64,000 nucleotides of DNA from Angelakisella sp. (GTDB lineage: Bacteria; Bacillota; Clostridia; Oscillospirales; Ruminococcaceae): the NCBI GenBank assembly GCA_020024555.1, contig JAHHTQ010000007.1, positions 8,728-72,727 on the forward strand. The letters run 5' to 3'. The notes beneath the pieces are model-generated. The model was given only the letters and a program-made list of their open reading frames with translations. It did not search any database and was not told the origin of the DNA. Position 1 is the first letter of the stretch; each line of letters begins with the position of its first letter. Shown here in pieces: positions 8,931-17,873 of this stretch. Made by a program: the position numbers and the translations under genes.

Positions 8931-9195
8931 CAGTCTGTTGAAAAAAACTATCATCAGAAAAATTTGCACAAAATAGGTAATTTCAGGAAACTTTTTCTCT
9001 TGCAAAAAGTTTCCTCTTTTGGCATAAATGCCAAAATTCACCTTCAAAAATACGCTTGCACGGCAAAAGCCTTCCGTTTTCTGCGGAAAACGTCTTAGGC
9101 TCTGCCTAAGAACCGCAATTTTTTGAAAAAAATTGAGTAAAACTTTTGTAGACTTCGTCATTATAACGAATGGGTATGCCTTTTTTGAAACGCTG
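8931..9195 (-). mobile_element. MITE-like element copy B (long form, 265 bp)
   Basis: The element starts CAGTCTGTTGAAAAAAAC and its other end, read in reverse complement, starts CAGCGTTTCAAAAAAGG, giving imperfect terminal inverted repeats. It has no credible coding region. Several internal palindromes are visible, among them GAAACTTTTT/AAAAAGTTTC, TTTGGCATAAATGCCAAA, CGTTTTCTGCGGAAAACG and CTTAGGCTCTGCCTAAG. It is bordered by two copies of a 33/34-base terminator hairpin (8898-8930 and 9196-9229). It is nearly the same as the copy at 44196-44461. Confidence 0.8.
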
Positions 9196-9236
9196 ACCGT
9201 ACTTCTTATTGGATAAAAAGAAATACGGTTTTTTTG
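9196..9236 (+). terminator. Right copy of the duplicated terminator hairpin
   Basis: ACCGTACTTC pairs imperfectly with GAAATACGGT, followed by a run of seven T on the plus strand. It differs at a few positions from the left copy at 8898-8930. Confidence 0.75.
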
Positions 9237-9304
9237 TTTTTTCAAAAGTTGGTATTTAAAAGTTTTTAAGTGATACTTTTGGGAATTTTTAAATAAAATT
9301 ATGA

Positions 9305-11269
9305 TTACAGTAATACAGTTTTGTTATTGTCTTTGTCAAATATCATTACTTCACCATAACCTATACATTCTTCTACCCTAAACATATTCATTTTATCCCT
9401 GCTCTCCCGTACAAAAATGATTCTGTAATTGTTATCGTCTGTTTCTATTTTAAGAGCCTCGGCAACTTTATCTGTAACAGTAAAGTTTTTGTTTGTGGGT
9501 AGAATGGGTGTAAGCTTTGTTACTCTTGCATTTGAGTTTTTGCCTACACACATAACTGTCAGCATTGAACCACCGTCAGTTTTCTCACATTCTATATCAA
9601 GCGAAACATTTTTTTCAATTTGGTTATAGTGACGTGATATAACAGAAGGTTTGATTTTTAGGTTGTTGCCGGAAAGAGAAGTGAGAACAGCAGTTGTGTT
9701 TTTGCCTTTGTACAGCACACTGTTATCTGTAAGTTTTGTTAAATCAACTCCGTCAAAATGAAAGTGTTGAGTAAACGTATGCTTGCCTGTACCATAAAAA
9801 CTGTCATAGATTACAACAATGTTTGGTTTAATAAATATAATATCTCGGCGGGAAAGAATATTTTTAGAAATATAACCAAGATGTGAACCATAGACATAGG
9901 CGTATTCTTCATTTTCAAAAATATGTCCCCGCAGTGTTTTTGCTATTTTGCCAAAGTCCCAGCTTGCAACACATTCCGTAAAACTTTCGTTATCCATTGT
10001 AACACAGTTATGGGCTTGCGGAAGTTTTAGCAGTATTCTGTCATCTTTTTCAACATAAGTATATCTGCCACTGTCAACAAGTATATCTTCGCCGTCAGCA
10101 TAGTACATAATGCCCAGCGTATCTGCGTGTCCGTGTCCGCTTCCTATTGTACCGCATCTGAAATTTAACCAAGCAGAACTCTCGTCTTTGCTTGAACGGA
10201 AATAGTAGTTTCCGCTTTCTTCCAAAGACAGATTTAGTAGCTCCTGTTCTCCTGTTTCTATATTGTTATATTCTTCTATTGCGGAATAACCAAGTTTAAA
10301 CAATGTGTCTATATCCATACTGCTGTATGCGTATGCTTTGATTTTAGGAGATTTAAATATCCATGCCGCATAAGTCAGAATATCACGCAAGTCCGTGTCA
10401 TCACTGTCGCTTTGCATAGGTTGGTGATGGTTTGGTTTTGACCATTTGCAGTTTGCTATGCACATTTTATAAACTTGCTCTTTCATATATTTGGTTATTG
10501 GCATATTGTTTTGTTCAAGTAAGCGCATTAATTCAAGATATGACCATAAAACTTCGTTATGGTACATAGGAGACTGCTCCCAATGGACGCCGTCGGGAAG
10601 TATTTGACGGTTAAGAAAATAGTTCATTCGGTCAAGAAGAACTTTCAGTCTTTCGCTATAATCCATACCATATCTGTTTTGAAGATAGATAGCTATGTGT
10701 ATGCCACCGTTATTTAAAAGTACGCCCCAGTTACTTTGTTGGTGGAAGTCATTGTCGGTATCATATAAATAGTCACTGTGGAAAATCAAACTTTCTTTTA
10801 CTTTTTCCAAAAAGTCTTGCGGGAGGGCAGTTTTTTCTTCGATAAGTTCCATACAAAGTATCCATACAACAGCCCGTATACCCGTATCTATTGTTCGCCA
10901 AGAATAGGATTGCGGTACAGTGTTAAATTTACAGTTATCTATAAAGTCTGTGACTACCCTTATAAAGCAATCATAGTATTTTGTGTCACCTGTTAAAATA
11001 TATGCGTATGTAACATCATATAAATATGATTGTCTTGCAAGCATTACCGGCCATTCAAGGTCGTCCCGCGGAAAATAGTCCCAGCCTATTTTATCTTCAA
11101 AAGTAACAGGAAAGTTGGTGGCTTCCATATCCCAACGGCGAGAAAATATAAAAGTGTTATTTACTGTTTCATCAGCTTTTTTGATAATTGCATTTATATC
11201 TTCATCGGCATAGTGATTTTTGCAATATTCGGCAATTTCATTGACATTATATATTTTTTTGTTTGACAT
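9305..11269 (-). CDS. Heparinase II/III-family polysaccharide lyase-like protein
   Basis: This 654-residue protein has the two-part architecture of heparinase II/III and alginate-lyase-like enzymes, which cleave uronic-acid polysaccharides by beta-elimination. Residues to about 350 form an alpha/alpha toroid with conserved segments such as SYSWRTIDTGIRA, QQSNWGVLLNNGG and WEQSPMYHNEVLW. A beta-sandwich follows, with GSGHGHADTLGIMYYADG and DSGRYTY. The ATG at 11269 is chosen because CAGGAGGTTT lies seven bases before it. No signal peptide is seen, so it should act on imported oligosaccharides. The substrate is unknown; three operator-like palindromes upstream suggest uronate-type control. Confidence 0.85.
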   Translation of the reverse strand: MSNKKIYNVNEIAEYCKNHYADEDINAIIKKADETVNNTFIFSRRWDMEATNFPVTFEDKIGWDYFPRDDLEWPVMLARQSYLYDVTYAYILTGDTKYYDCFIRVVTDFIDNCKFNTVPQSYSWRTIDTGIRAVVWILCMELIEEKTALPQDFLEKVKESLIFHSDYLYDTDNDFHQQSNWGVLLNNGGIHIAIYLQNRYGMDYSERLKVLLDRMNYFLNRQILPDGVHWEQSPMYHNEVLWSYLELMRLLEQNNMPITKYMKEQVYKMCIANCKWSKPNHHQPMQSDSDDTDLRDILTYAAWIFKSPKIKAYAYSSMDIDTLFKLGYSAIEEYNNIETGEQELLNLSLEESGNYYFRSSKDESSAWLNFRCGTIGSGHGHADTLGIMYYADGEDILVDSGRYTYVEKDDRILLKLPQAHNCVTMDNESFTECVASWDFGKIAKTLRGHIFENEEYAYVYGSHLGYISKNILSRRDIIFIKPNIVVIYDSFYGTGKHTFTQHFHFDGVDLTKLTDNSVLYKGKNTTAVLTSLSGNNLKIKPSVISRHYNQIEKNVSLDIECEKTDGGSMLTVMCVGKNSNARVTKLTPILPTNKNFTVTDKVAEALKIETDDNNYRIIFVRESRDKMNMFRVEECIGYGEVMIFDKDNNKTVLL

Positions 11270-11286
11270 ATAGTAAACCTCCTGTT

Positions 11287-11396
11287 TTTGTATACAAATT
11301 TTTTGTAATTTCATTATAACACAAAATAATATTATGTAAACTATCTATTTACAAGTATGTAATTTGTGTACAAAATTATTTTCATTTTTATACAAA
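11287..11396. promoter_or_regulatory. Three TTTGTATACAAA-like operator candidates
   Basis: TTTGTATACAAA is at 11287-11298, TTTGTGTACAAA at 11363-11374 and TTTTTATACAAA at 11385-11396, all upstream of the heparinase-like gene. The first lies next to its ribosome binding site, and the last two are 22 bases apart (two helical turns). The core TTGTATACAA resembles sites of FadR-type GntR regulators of gluconate and uronate genes. The regulator is not in this window. Confidence 0.5.
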
Positions 11397-11470
11397 TGTA
11401 ATAAAAATAATTTTAAAGCAAATATTTTGATTAAATAATAAAATAATTTGTAAATAAATTGTTAAACCCA

Positions 11471-11533
11471 TTGACATAATGAAAAAATATTGTACAATAA
11501 TAATCGTTAGCACTCATAGTGTTAGAGTGCTAA
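11471..11533 (+). promoter_or_regulatory. hrcA promoter with CIRCE operator
   Basis: TTGACA (11471-11476) and TACAAT (11493-11498) form the promoter with a 16-base spacer. A perfect CIRCE element follows at 11507-11533: TTAGCACTC, nine bases, GAGTGCTAA. HrcA is known to bind CIRCE and repress class I heat-shock genes. Confidence 0.95.
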
Positions 11534-11553
11534 TAAAATAAGGAGGTAATAGA

Positions 11554-12585
11554 GTGGACATAGATGAAAGGAAACTGAAAATTCTTGCAGCTATTACAAA
11601 AACCTATCTTGATACAGGCGAACCGGTCGGTTCAAAGTATGTTGCGCAACTTTTGGACGGAATAGTTTCACCGGCAACAATACGTAATGATATGGCTGCG
11701 CTGTACGATATGGGACTACTTGAACAACCTCATACTTCTGCCGGACGTATTCCTTCACATTTGGGACTTCGCCTATATATCGATAAGCTGATGATTTCTC
11801 AGCCACTGAACGCAGGTGAACGAAACGAAATAGAGGCGCTGTTTAATAAACGCGCGCCCGATCCCGATAAATTGTTGGAAGACTCCGCAAAGGTTCTGGC
11901 AGAACTTACAGGCTGTGCGGCTATCTCTACAACGTTCTATAAGCAAAGCGCTTATGTAAAAAAAATAGAACTTATACCTGCAACGTCACGGACGGTTGTT
12001 ATATTACTTATAGCGTCTAACGGAATGATAAAAAATAAAGTTTGCAGAGTTGACTTTTTATTAAATCAAAAAATAATAGATTTTTTTACAAGCTTTGCAA
12101 ACAGCAGAATAACAGGAAGAAGCATAAATGAAATAACAAAAGAATACATTAATTCAATGGCGCTTACGCTTGGAGAATATACGGATATATTTGCGCCGCT
12201 GCTGACAGCGATATATGAAATTTGCCGAGAGGCAAGCGAAGGCAAGATGTATTCGAGCGGTGAGAGTAATTTGCTTGAATATGAAGAACTCCGTTCGGTA
12301 GCAAACAAACTCTTTAAGTCGATACATTCAAAAGAAGGTATGTTGCCGCTAATGCAAAACAGTGGCGAAGATGTAAAAGTATCAATAGGCAGTGAGATAA
12401 AAAATCCTGAGTTTAATGATTCAAGCGTGCTTATTTCAAGATACCAAATCGGTGATGACAGCTTTGGAATAATCGGACTCGTTGGCCCTGTAAGAATGGA
12501 TTATGCAAAATTAATTCCACATCTTCAATATTTTTCGGATATGTTGGGAAAACTTATAAATGATACATTACAAGATGAGGACTAA
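11554..12585 (+). CDS. hrcA: Heat-inducible transcription repressor HrcA
   Basis: This 343-residue protein matches HrcA over its full length: an N-terminal winged helix (ERKLKILAAITKTYLDTGEP, then SPATIRNDMAALYDMGLLEQ) followed by the GAF-like dimerisation region and the C-terminal IGSE...VLISRYQIGD segment. The start is GTG at 11554, with AGGAGG eight bases upstream. It is the first gene of hrcA-grpE-dnaK-dnaJ and should repress the operon, itself included, through the CIRCE site just upstream. Confidence 0.97.
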   Translation: MDIDERKLKILAAITKTYLDTGEPVGSKYVAQLLDGIVSPATIRNDMAALYDMGLLEQPHTSAGRIPSHLGLRLYIDKLMISQPLNAGERNEIEALFNKRAPDPDKLLEDSAKVLAELTGCAAISTTFYKQSAYVKKIELIPATSRTVVILLIASNGMIKNKVCRVDFLLNQKIIDFFTSFANSRITGRSINEITKEYINSMALTLGEYTDIFAPLLTAIYEICREASEGKMYSSGESNLLEYEELRSVANKLFKSIHSKEGMLPLMQNSGEDVKVSIGSEIKNPEFNDSSVLISRYQIGDDSFGIIGLVGPVRMDYAKLIPHLQYFSDMLGKLINDTLQDED

Positions 12586-12607
12586 AATTTGAAAGGAGCT
12601 GAATTTT

Positions 12608-13162
12608 TTGTCAAAAGAAAATACAAAAAAATTGGAGCAAGAAGGAAAGCAAGATGAGGTTAATGAAAAGGTAACAGAGAACGAAAGCAAAGAAAATGAA
12701 CAAATAGAAGAAACAAAACCTCTTTCAAAAGAAGAACAACTTCAAAATGAACTTGATGAGGCAAATTCAAGATATTTGAGACTGATGGCAGAGTTTGACA
12801 ATTACAGAAAGAGAACACAAAAAGAAAAACTTTCAACATATAAAGATGCTGAGGGTGACACGCTTATAAAAATTCTACCACTTCTTGATAACTTTGAAAG
12901 AGCTTTGATATCTCCATGTAATGACCCTGAATATTTAAAAGGCATACAGATGATTTATGATAATATGCTGGAAACTTTTAAATCTATGGGGGTACAGGAA
13001 TTTGGCGAAGTCGGAGATGAGTTTAACGCAGAATATCATAATGCGGTAATGCACATTGACGATGAAAATTTTGGTAAAAACGTAGTGTCGCAAGTACTTC
13101 AAAAAGGATATAAGCTGGGAGACAAGGTGCTGAGATTTGCAATGGTTCAAACAGCAAACTGA
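12608..13162 (+). CDS. grpE: Nucleotide exchange factor GrpE
   Basis: This 184-residue protein has the GrpE layout: an acidic, Lys/Glu-rich N-terminus (about residues 1-50), a long coiled coil (RYLRLMAEFDNYRKRTQKE) and the C-terminal beta domain with VGDEFNAEYHNAVM and KGYKLGDKVLRFAMV. It releases ADP from DnaK. The start is TTG at 12608, with AAAGGAG upstream. It lies 22 bases after hrcA. Confidence 0.95.
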   Translation: MSKENTKKLEQEGKQDEVNEKVTENESKENEQIEETKPLSKEEQLQNELDEANSRYLRLMAEFDNYRKRTQKEKLSTYKDAEGDTLIKILPLLDNFERALISPCNDPEYLKGIQMIYDNMLETFKSMGVQEFGEVGDEFNAEYHNAVMHIDDENFGKNVVSQVLQKGYKLGDKVLRFAMVQTAN

Positions 13163-13258
13163 TAAATGTGTCAGTAACGGAAGCAAAATCCGTTTTAAAT
13201 ATATAAAATAAACGCAGTAATTAAAGTAAACAATTAATTTAAAAGGAGATAATATATT

Positions 13259-15097
13259 ATGGGTAAAATTATAGGTATAGATTTAGGTACAACAAACTCT
13301 TGCGTAGCTGTTTTGGAAGGCGGCGAGTCAGTTATTATTCCAAATCCGGAAGGTGGCAGAACAACACCGTCTGTTGTTGCATTTAAAGATTCAGAAAGAA
13401 TGGTTGGTCAAATAGCGAAACGTCAAGCTGTTACTAACCCTGAAAAAACAGTTGCATCAATCAAACGTCATATGGGTACAGACTATAAAGTTGATATTGA
13501 CGGCAAAAAATATACACCACAGGAAATTTCCGCAATGATTTTGCAAAAACTGAAAAGCGATGCTGAGGCATACCTCGGTGAAACAGTAACAGAGGCTGTT
13601 ATTACAGTTCCGGCTTACTTCTCAGACGCACAAAGACAAGCTACAAAAGACGCCGGTAAAATCGCCGGTCTTGATGTAAAGAGAATTATCAACGAACCGA
13701 CAGCTGCCGCTCTTGCTTATGGTATCGATAAAGAAAATGACCAAAAAGTTATGGTTTATGACCTTGGCGGCGGTACATTCGATGTATCTATCATAGAAAT
13801 GGGCGACGGCGTGCAGGAAGTTTTGGCAACAGCAGGTAATAACCGTCTTGGTGGTGATGACTTTGACGAAAGACTACTACAATATATGTTAGATGACTTC
13901 AAAGCAAAGAACGGTATGGATTTAAGAAATGACAAAATGGCTCTGCAAAGACTACGTGAGGCTGCTGAAAAGGCTAAATGTGACCTTTCGGGTGTTACAA
14001 GCACAATGGTAAACCTACCATACATCACAGCTGATGCAACAGGTCCTAAACACTTTGAAATGACAATCACACGCGCAAAATTCAATGAATTGACAGCTGA
14101 CCTTGTAGAAGCTACAATGGAACCTGTACGTCGCGCTCTGTCAGACTCAGGACTAAGCGTAGGCGAAATTAACAAAGTTCTTCTTGTTGGTGGTTCAACA
14201 CGTATTCCTGCTGTTCAAGATGCTGTTAAAGCATTTATAGGTAAAGAGCCATTCAAAGGTATTAACCCTGATGAATGTGTTGCCTCAGGCGCTGCTATTC
14301 AAGGCGGTGTTCTTGCAGGTGATGTTAAAGGTCTTCTACTTCTTGACGTAACTCCACTGTCACTTGGTGTTGAGACACTTGGCGGTGTTATGACAAAGAT
14401 TATCGACAGAAATACAACAATACCAACAAAGAAGAGCCAAGTATTTACAACACCGGCAGATAACCAAACAACAGTTGAAATTCACATTCTGCAAGGTGAA
14501 CGTGAAATGGCGGCTGATAACAAATCTCTTGGTAACTTCCAACTTGTAGGTATTCCTGCCGCTCCACGTGGTAAGCCACAAATCGAAGTAACATTTGATA
14601 TAGACGCTAACGGTATAGTACACGTATCCGCAAAAGATTTGGACTCAGGCAAAGAGACAAGTATTACAATTACTTCTTCAACAAATATGAGCAAAGACGA
14701 TGTAGAAAAAGCTGTTAAAGAAGCTGAACGTTTTGCAGAGGAAGACAAAAAACGTCGTGAGTCAATAGACCTACGCAACAATGCTGACCAATTAATATTC
14801 AATGTTGAAAAAACAATGAACGAAATGGGTGACAAACTTCCACAAAACGACAAAGATGAGATAAACAATACAATAGGCGGACTAAAAACAGCTCTACAAG
14901 GAAATGACGAAAAAGCTATAAGAGACGCTATGGACGCTGTACAACAAAAATTTGCGGCAATGGCGCAAGCCGCTCAGGCAGCCGGAGCGCAAGCAGGCGC
15001 GCAAAATGTTGACCCAAGCGGTTTCAGCGGCGCAACAGGCAACAAACCAAATGATAATGTTGTTGACGCTGATTTTAAAGATGTTGAAAATAACTGA
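13259..15097 (+). CDS. dnaK: Chaperone DnaK (Hsp70)
   Basis: This 612-residue protein is a full-length Hsp70. The ATPase domain begins GIDLGTTNSCVAV and includes VYDLGGGTFDVSI and GGSTRIPAVQ; the linker is LLLLDVTPLSLG. The substrate-binding domain and helical lid follow, ending in an Ala/Gln-rich segment and VVDADFKDV. AAAGGAGA precedes the ATG. It works with the neighbouring GrpE and DnaJ in protein folding. Codon use is visibly richer in GGT/CGT than neighbouring genes, as expected for high expression. Confidence 0.98.
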   Translation: MGKIIGIDLGTTNSCVAVLEGGESVIIPNPEGGRTTPSVVAFKDSERMVGQIAKRQAVTNPEKTVASIKRHMGTDYKVDIDGKKYTPQEISAMILQKLKSDAEAYLGETVTEAVITVPAYFSDAQRQATKDAGKIAGLDVKRIINEPTAAALAYGIDKENDQKVMVYDLGGGTFDVSIIEMGDGVQEVLATAGNNRLGGDDFDERLLQYMLDDFKAKNGMDLRNDKMALQRLREAAEKAKCDLSGVTSTMVNLPYITADATGPKHFEMTITRAKFNELTADLVEATMEPVRRALSDSGLSVGEINKVLLVGGSTRIPAVQDAVKAFIGKEPFKGINPDECVASGAAIQGGVLAGDVKGLLLLDVTPLSLGVETLGGVMTKIIDRNTTIPTKKSQVFTTPADNQTTVEIHILQGEREMAADNKSLGNFQLVGIPAAPRGKPQIEVTFDIDANGIVHVSAKDLDSGKETSITITSSTNMSKDDVEKAVKEAERFAEEDKKRRESIDLRNNADQLIFNVEKTMNEMGDKLPQNDKDEINNTIGGLKTALQGNDEKAIRDAMDAVQQKFAAMAQAAQAAGAQAGAQNVDPSGFSGATGNKPNDNVVDADFKDVENN

Positions 15098-15258
15098 TAA
15101 AAATACTTTAATATAAGTAATTGATTCTTAGAACCTTGCAATAGATAGTAAAATATTTGTTGCAAGGTTTGACGGGTAAATAAACAAGTTGCCTCCCTTG
15201 TGGAATATAGGAGGTATTAGAAAGAGAATACTTAAATATATACTGTGAGGGTGATGAA
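15098..15258 (+). other. dnaK-dnaJ spacer with a strong hairpin
   Basis: AACCTTGCAA and TTGCAAGGTT form a perfect ten-pair stem (about 15131-15169) without a following T-run. A second possible stem pairs CCTCC (about 15192) with GGAGG (about 15210). No coding potential is seen. It may set the dnaK/dnaJ transcript ratio by RNA processing or end protection. Confidence 0.5.
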
Positions 15259-16416
15259 ATGGCAGATAAAAGAGATTATTATGAAGTACTGGGCGTTAAA
15301 AAAGGGTGTAGTGATGATGAGCTGAAAAAAGCATATCGTAGAGAAGCTAAAAAATATCACCCTGATTTAAATCCGAATGATAAAGAGGCAGAGGCTAAGT
15401 TTAAGGAAGTAAACGAGGCTTATGAAGTTTTATCCGATAAAGATAAACGCGCAAGATACGACCAATTTGGACACGCAGGCGTAGACCCCAATTTCGGAGG
15501 CGGTGGCGGCGGTTTCGGAGGTGGCTTTGGCGGCTTTGGAGATATAGGCGACTTGTTTGGTGATTTATTCGGCGGCGGTTTCGGTTTTGGCGGCAGCAGT
15601 CGTACGCGTGACCCAAATGCGCCTGTAAAAGGTAATGATGTGGCTGCAAATATTACAATTTCGTTTATGGAGGCTGTAAAAGGCTGTACAAAGACAGTTA
15701 ATATTCAACATCTAGAAGTATGTAGTGAATGTAAAGGTAGCGGTTCACAAAATAACAGTCACCCACAAACCTGTCCAAACTGTAACGGTACAGGTCAGGT
15801 GCGTACGGTTCGCTCAATACCGGGACTGGGAAATATACAGACATCGAGTACTTGTCCACGTTGCGGAGGTAAAGGCAGAGTTATAACAGATCCATGTAAA
15901 AAATGTGACGGTAAGGGAAGAGTACGTGTAAGAAAAGCTATCGAGGTAAATATTCCTGCCGGTATCAATGATGATCAGGTAATACTTGTGCGTGGTCAGG
16001 GCGATGCGGGTGTGAATAACGGCCCTACCGGTGATTTAAGAGTAGGAGTTTCTGTTCGTCCCGATACTATGTTTGAGAGAGACGGATTTGATATATGGTG
16101 CGAAATACCGATAACATATTCACAGGCTGTACTTGGTGATGAAATAGTAGTGCCTACCGTTGACGGAAAAGTTTCATACACAATACCGGAAGGCACACAA
16201 AACGGCACAGTATTCAGATTACGTGATAAAGGTGTAACAATACTTAACGGACGTGGTCGTGGTGACCAATATGTAAAAGTTTTTGTAGAGATACCAAAAT
16301 CGCTTACAAAAGTGCAAAAAGAAAAATTGCAAGAATTTGAAGCAAGTTTGACAAACAAAAATTATAATAAGAGACAAGGCTTTTTGGATAAACTAAAAGG
16401 TATGTTTGATAAATAA
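15259..16416 (+). CDS. dnaJ: Chaperone DnaJ (Hsp40)
   Basis: This 385-residue type I DnaJ has the J domain with His34-Pro35-Asp36, a Gly/Phe-rich segment (about residues 77-115), and four zinc-binding repeats: CSECKGSG, CPNCNGTG, CPRCGGKG and CKKCDGKG. The C-terminal substrate-binding domain follows. It stimulates the DnaK ATPase. The start has GAGGGTGATG spacing. It closes the heat-shock operon and is followed by a terminator at 16437-16473. Confidence 0.97.
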   Translation: MADKRDYYEVLGVKKGCSDDELKKAYRREAKKYHPDLNPNDKEAEAKFKEVNEAYEVLSDKDKRARYDQFGHAGVDPNFGGGGGGFGGGFGGFGDIGDLFGDLFGGGFGFGGSSRTRDPNAPVKGNDVAANITISFMEAVKGCTKTVNIQHLEVCSECKGSGSQNNSHPQTCPNCNGTGQVRTVRSIPGLGNIQTSSTCPRCGGKGRVITDPCKKCDGKGRVRVRKAIEVNIPAGINDDQVILVRGQGDAGVNNGPTGDLRVGVSVRPDTMFERDGFDIWCEIPITYSQAVLGDEIVVPTVDGKVSYTIPEGTQNGTVFRLRDKGVTILNGRGRGDQYVKVFVEIPKSLTKVQKEKLQEFEASLTNKNYNKRQGFLDKLKGMFDK

Positions 16417-16436
16417 AAAAATAATAAATATATCAG

Positions 16437-16473
16437 AACTGTCACTATTTTGGAAGTAGTGGCAGTTTTTTTT
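16437..16473 (+). terminator. Terminator of the hrcA-dnaJ operon
   Basis: AACTGTCACTA pairs with TAGTGGCAGTT around a short loop, followed by a T-run. Confidence 0.85.
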
Positions 16474-16513
16474 ACCTCTTATACCTAAAAATTAACCTAT
16501 TACCTAAATTTTA

Positions 16514-16541
16514 TTTACAAATAAATATAAAGAAGTATAAT
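16514..16541 (+). promoter_or_regulatory. Promoter of the LytTR/LiaF-like pair
   Basis: TTTACA (16514-16519) and TATAAT (16536-16541) are 16 bases apart, 29 bases before the ATG. Confidence 0.6.
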
Positions 16542-16570
16542 AAAATCACAGAGAGGGTGAGGTCAAAAAA

Positions 16571-17032
16571 ATGAGGGTGACTATTGATATTAACCCAAAC
16601 ATAGAAGAAGACGAAGTTGTCATAAGACAGCGGACAGTAAGTGAAAACAATGAGCTTATTCAAAAAATAATGTCACTTATAAGTGAAAAGAGCAGTACGA
16701 TAGTCGTTTATAAAAAAGATACGGAATACTTTGTCGATATAAAGAATATATTGTTTTTTGAAAGTGACACGAATGTCTTGCAAGTACATACAAAAGATGA
16801 CTTATATGTGTGTAAATATAAGCTATACGAAATAGAAGATATTATGCCGAAAAATTTTGTGCGAATATCTAAATCCACAATTTTAAATATTGACTATGTA
16901 ATGTCAATAGAAAGAAATTTAACTTCTTCCAGTTTGGTTGAACTAATGGATACATATAAAAAAGTATATGTATCAAGAGCATACTACAAAGATTTAAAAC
17001 AAAAAATAATCGAAAGAAGGATAATAAGATGA
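16571..17032 (+). CDS. LytTR-domain transcriptional regulator
   Basis: This 153-residue protein has a short N-terminal region and a C-terminal LytTR DNA-binding domain (about residues 55-150), with the typical DIKNILFFESD, FVRISKSTILN and VYVSRAYYKDLK segments. There is no receiver domain, so it is not phosphorylated like a normal response regulator. GAGGGTGAGG precedes the ATG. Its stop codon overlaps the start of the next gene (ATGA). Pairs of this kind with a LiaF-like membrane protein are common in Clostridia and are thought to sense envelope stress, with the membrane protein controlling the regulator. Confidence 0.88.
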   Translation: MRVTIDINPNIEEDEVVIRQRTVSENNELIQKIMSLISEKSSTIVVYKKDTEYFVDIKNILFFESDTNVLQVHTKDDLYVCKYKLYEIEDIMPKNFVRISKSTILNIDYVMSIERNLTSSSLVELMDTYKKVYVSRAYYKDLKQKIIERRIIR

Positions 17033-17745
17033 AAAAACGAAGAATAGGAACAGTATTGTGGGGAATATTTTTTATACTCAGCGCAGTGTTTATGGTAGTG
17101 GCAAAATTGGGATATTTGCAGGAGTTTAATATTTTTTCGATAATGCTTGGAGTAATTTGTATAGGGGTTGCAATTAACGGACTTATAAAATTGTCGTTTG
17201 CGGAAGTATTTTTCCCTCTGTCAATTATAGCGATAATATTTGATGAAAAATTGGGAATTGAAAATTTATCCGTATGGACAATTTTGCTTGTTGCCCTGTT
17301 TTTGACAATAGGTTTTCAAATGATATTCGGCACTATAAAAAAAAATCGTTATAAAAACAAATTTAACATAAATGTAAATGTTAAAGACAATCCCAGTTTT
17401 GTTGATAATTCCGCAAATGAAATAAACGTATCAATGGGCGCAACATCAAAGTATTATATTTCACAAGAATTTGTGACAGGTATGATTAACGCATCGTTTT
17501 CAGGCGTAAAAGTTTATTTTGAAGGCGAAAACTTAAAAGAAAAGACAGCAACCTTATATATTAATACTGCTTTTAGCGGAATAGAAATATATGTGCCGAG
17601 GGACTGGAATATTGTGGATAAGACAAAGGCTACCGTAGGTGGAATAGATATTAACCAAAATACAAGAGATAACGAAATAGGTGAAAATACATTGTATATA
17701 GAGGGCAATTTGACTTTCGCCGGTTGCGAGATTAAAAGACTTTAA
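17029..17745 (+). CDS. LiaF-like membrane protein (envelope stress)
   Basis: This 238-residue protein has four predicted transmembrane helices (about residues 8-27, 35-52, 57-72, 83-100). A C-terminal beta-rich domain (about 110-238) follows that resembles the LiaF C-terminal domain, with an NASFSGVKVYFEG segment and an AFSGIEIYVPRDWNI repeat. It overlaps the LytTR gene by four bases, so translation is coupled. By analogy to LiaF and VraT it probably inhibits or tunes the partner regulator in response to cell-wall-active agents; that role is inferred. Confidence 0.8.
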   Translation: MKKRRIGTVLWGIFFILSAVFMVVAKLGYLQEFNIFSIMLGVICIGVAINGLIKLSFAEVFFPLSIIAIIFDEKLGIENLSVWTILLVALFLTIGFQMIFGTIKKNRYKNKFNINVNVKDNPSFVDNSANEINVSMGATSKYYISQEFVTGMINASFSGVKVYFEGENLKEKTATLYINTAFSGIEIYVPRDWNIVDKTKATVGGIDINQNTRDNEIGENTLYIEGNLTFAGCEIKRL

Positions 17746-17782
17746 AAAAATAAGTATAAATTAAATATTGATAAAAACATAG

Positions 17783-17834
17783 AAAACAGGTTCTTCTCAT
17801 ATAATTCAAAAATGGAGAAAAACCTGTTTTTTTT
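17783..17834. terminator. Terminator after the LiaF-like gene
   Basis: AAAACAGGTT pairs with AACCTGTTTT (with TTCTC/GGAGAA extending the stem), followed by a T-run on the plus strand; it may also serve the converging small gene. Confidence 0.8.
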
Positions 17835-17873
17835 AATTAAATATTAATTTGCTATGTTAGTTAATGGAACATA

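Noticed and set aside
8802..9245. 147-codon open frame on the minus strand across element copy B
   Set aside because: It runs through the repeat and into the end of the ATPase gene, has no ribosome binding site, and reflects the repeat sequence rather than a protein.
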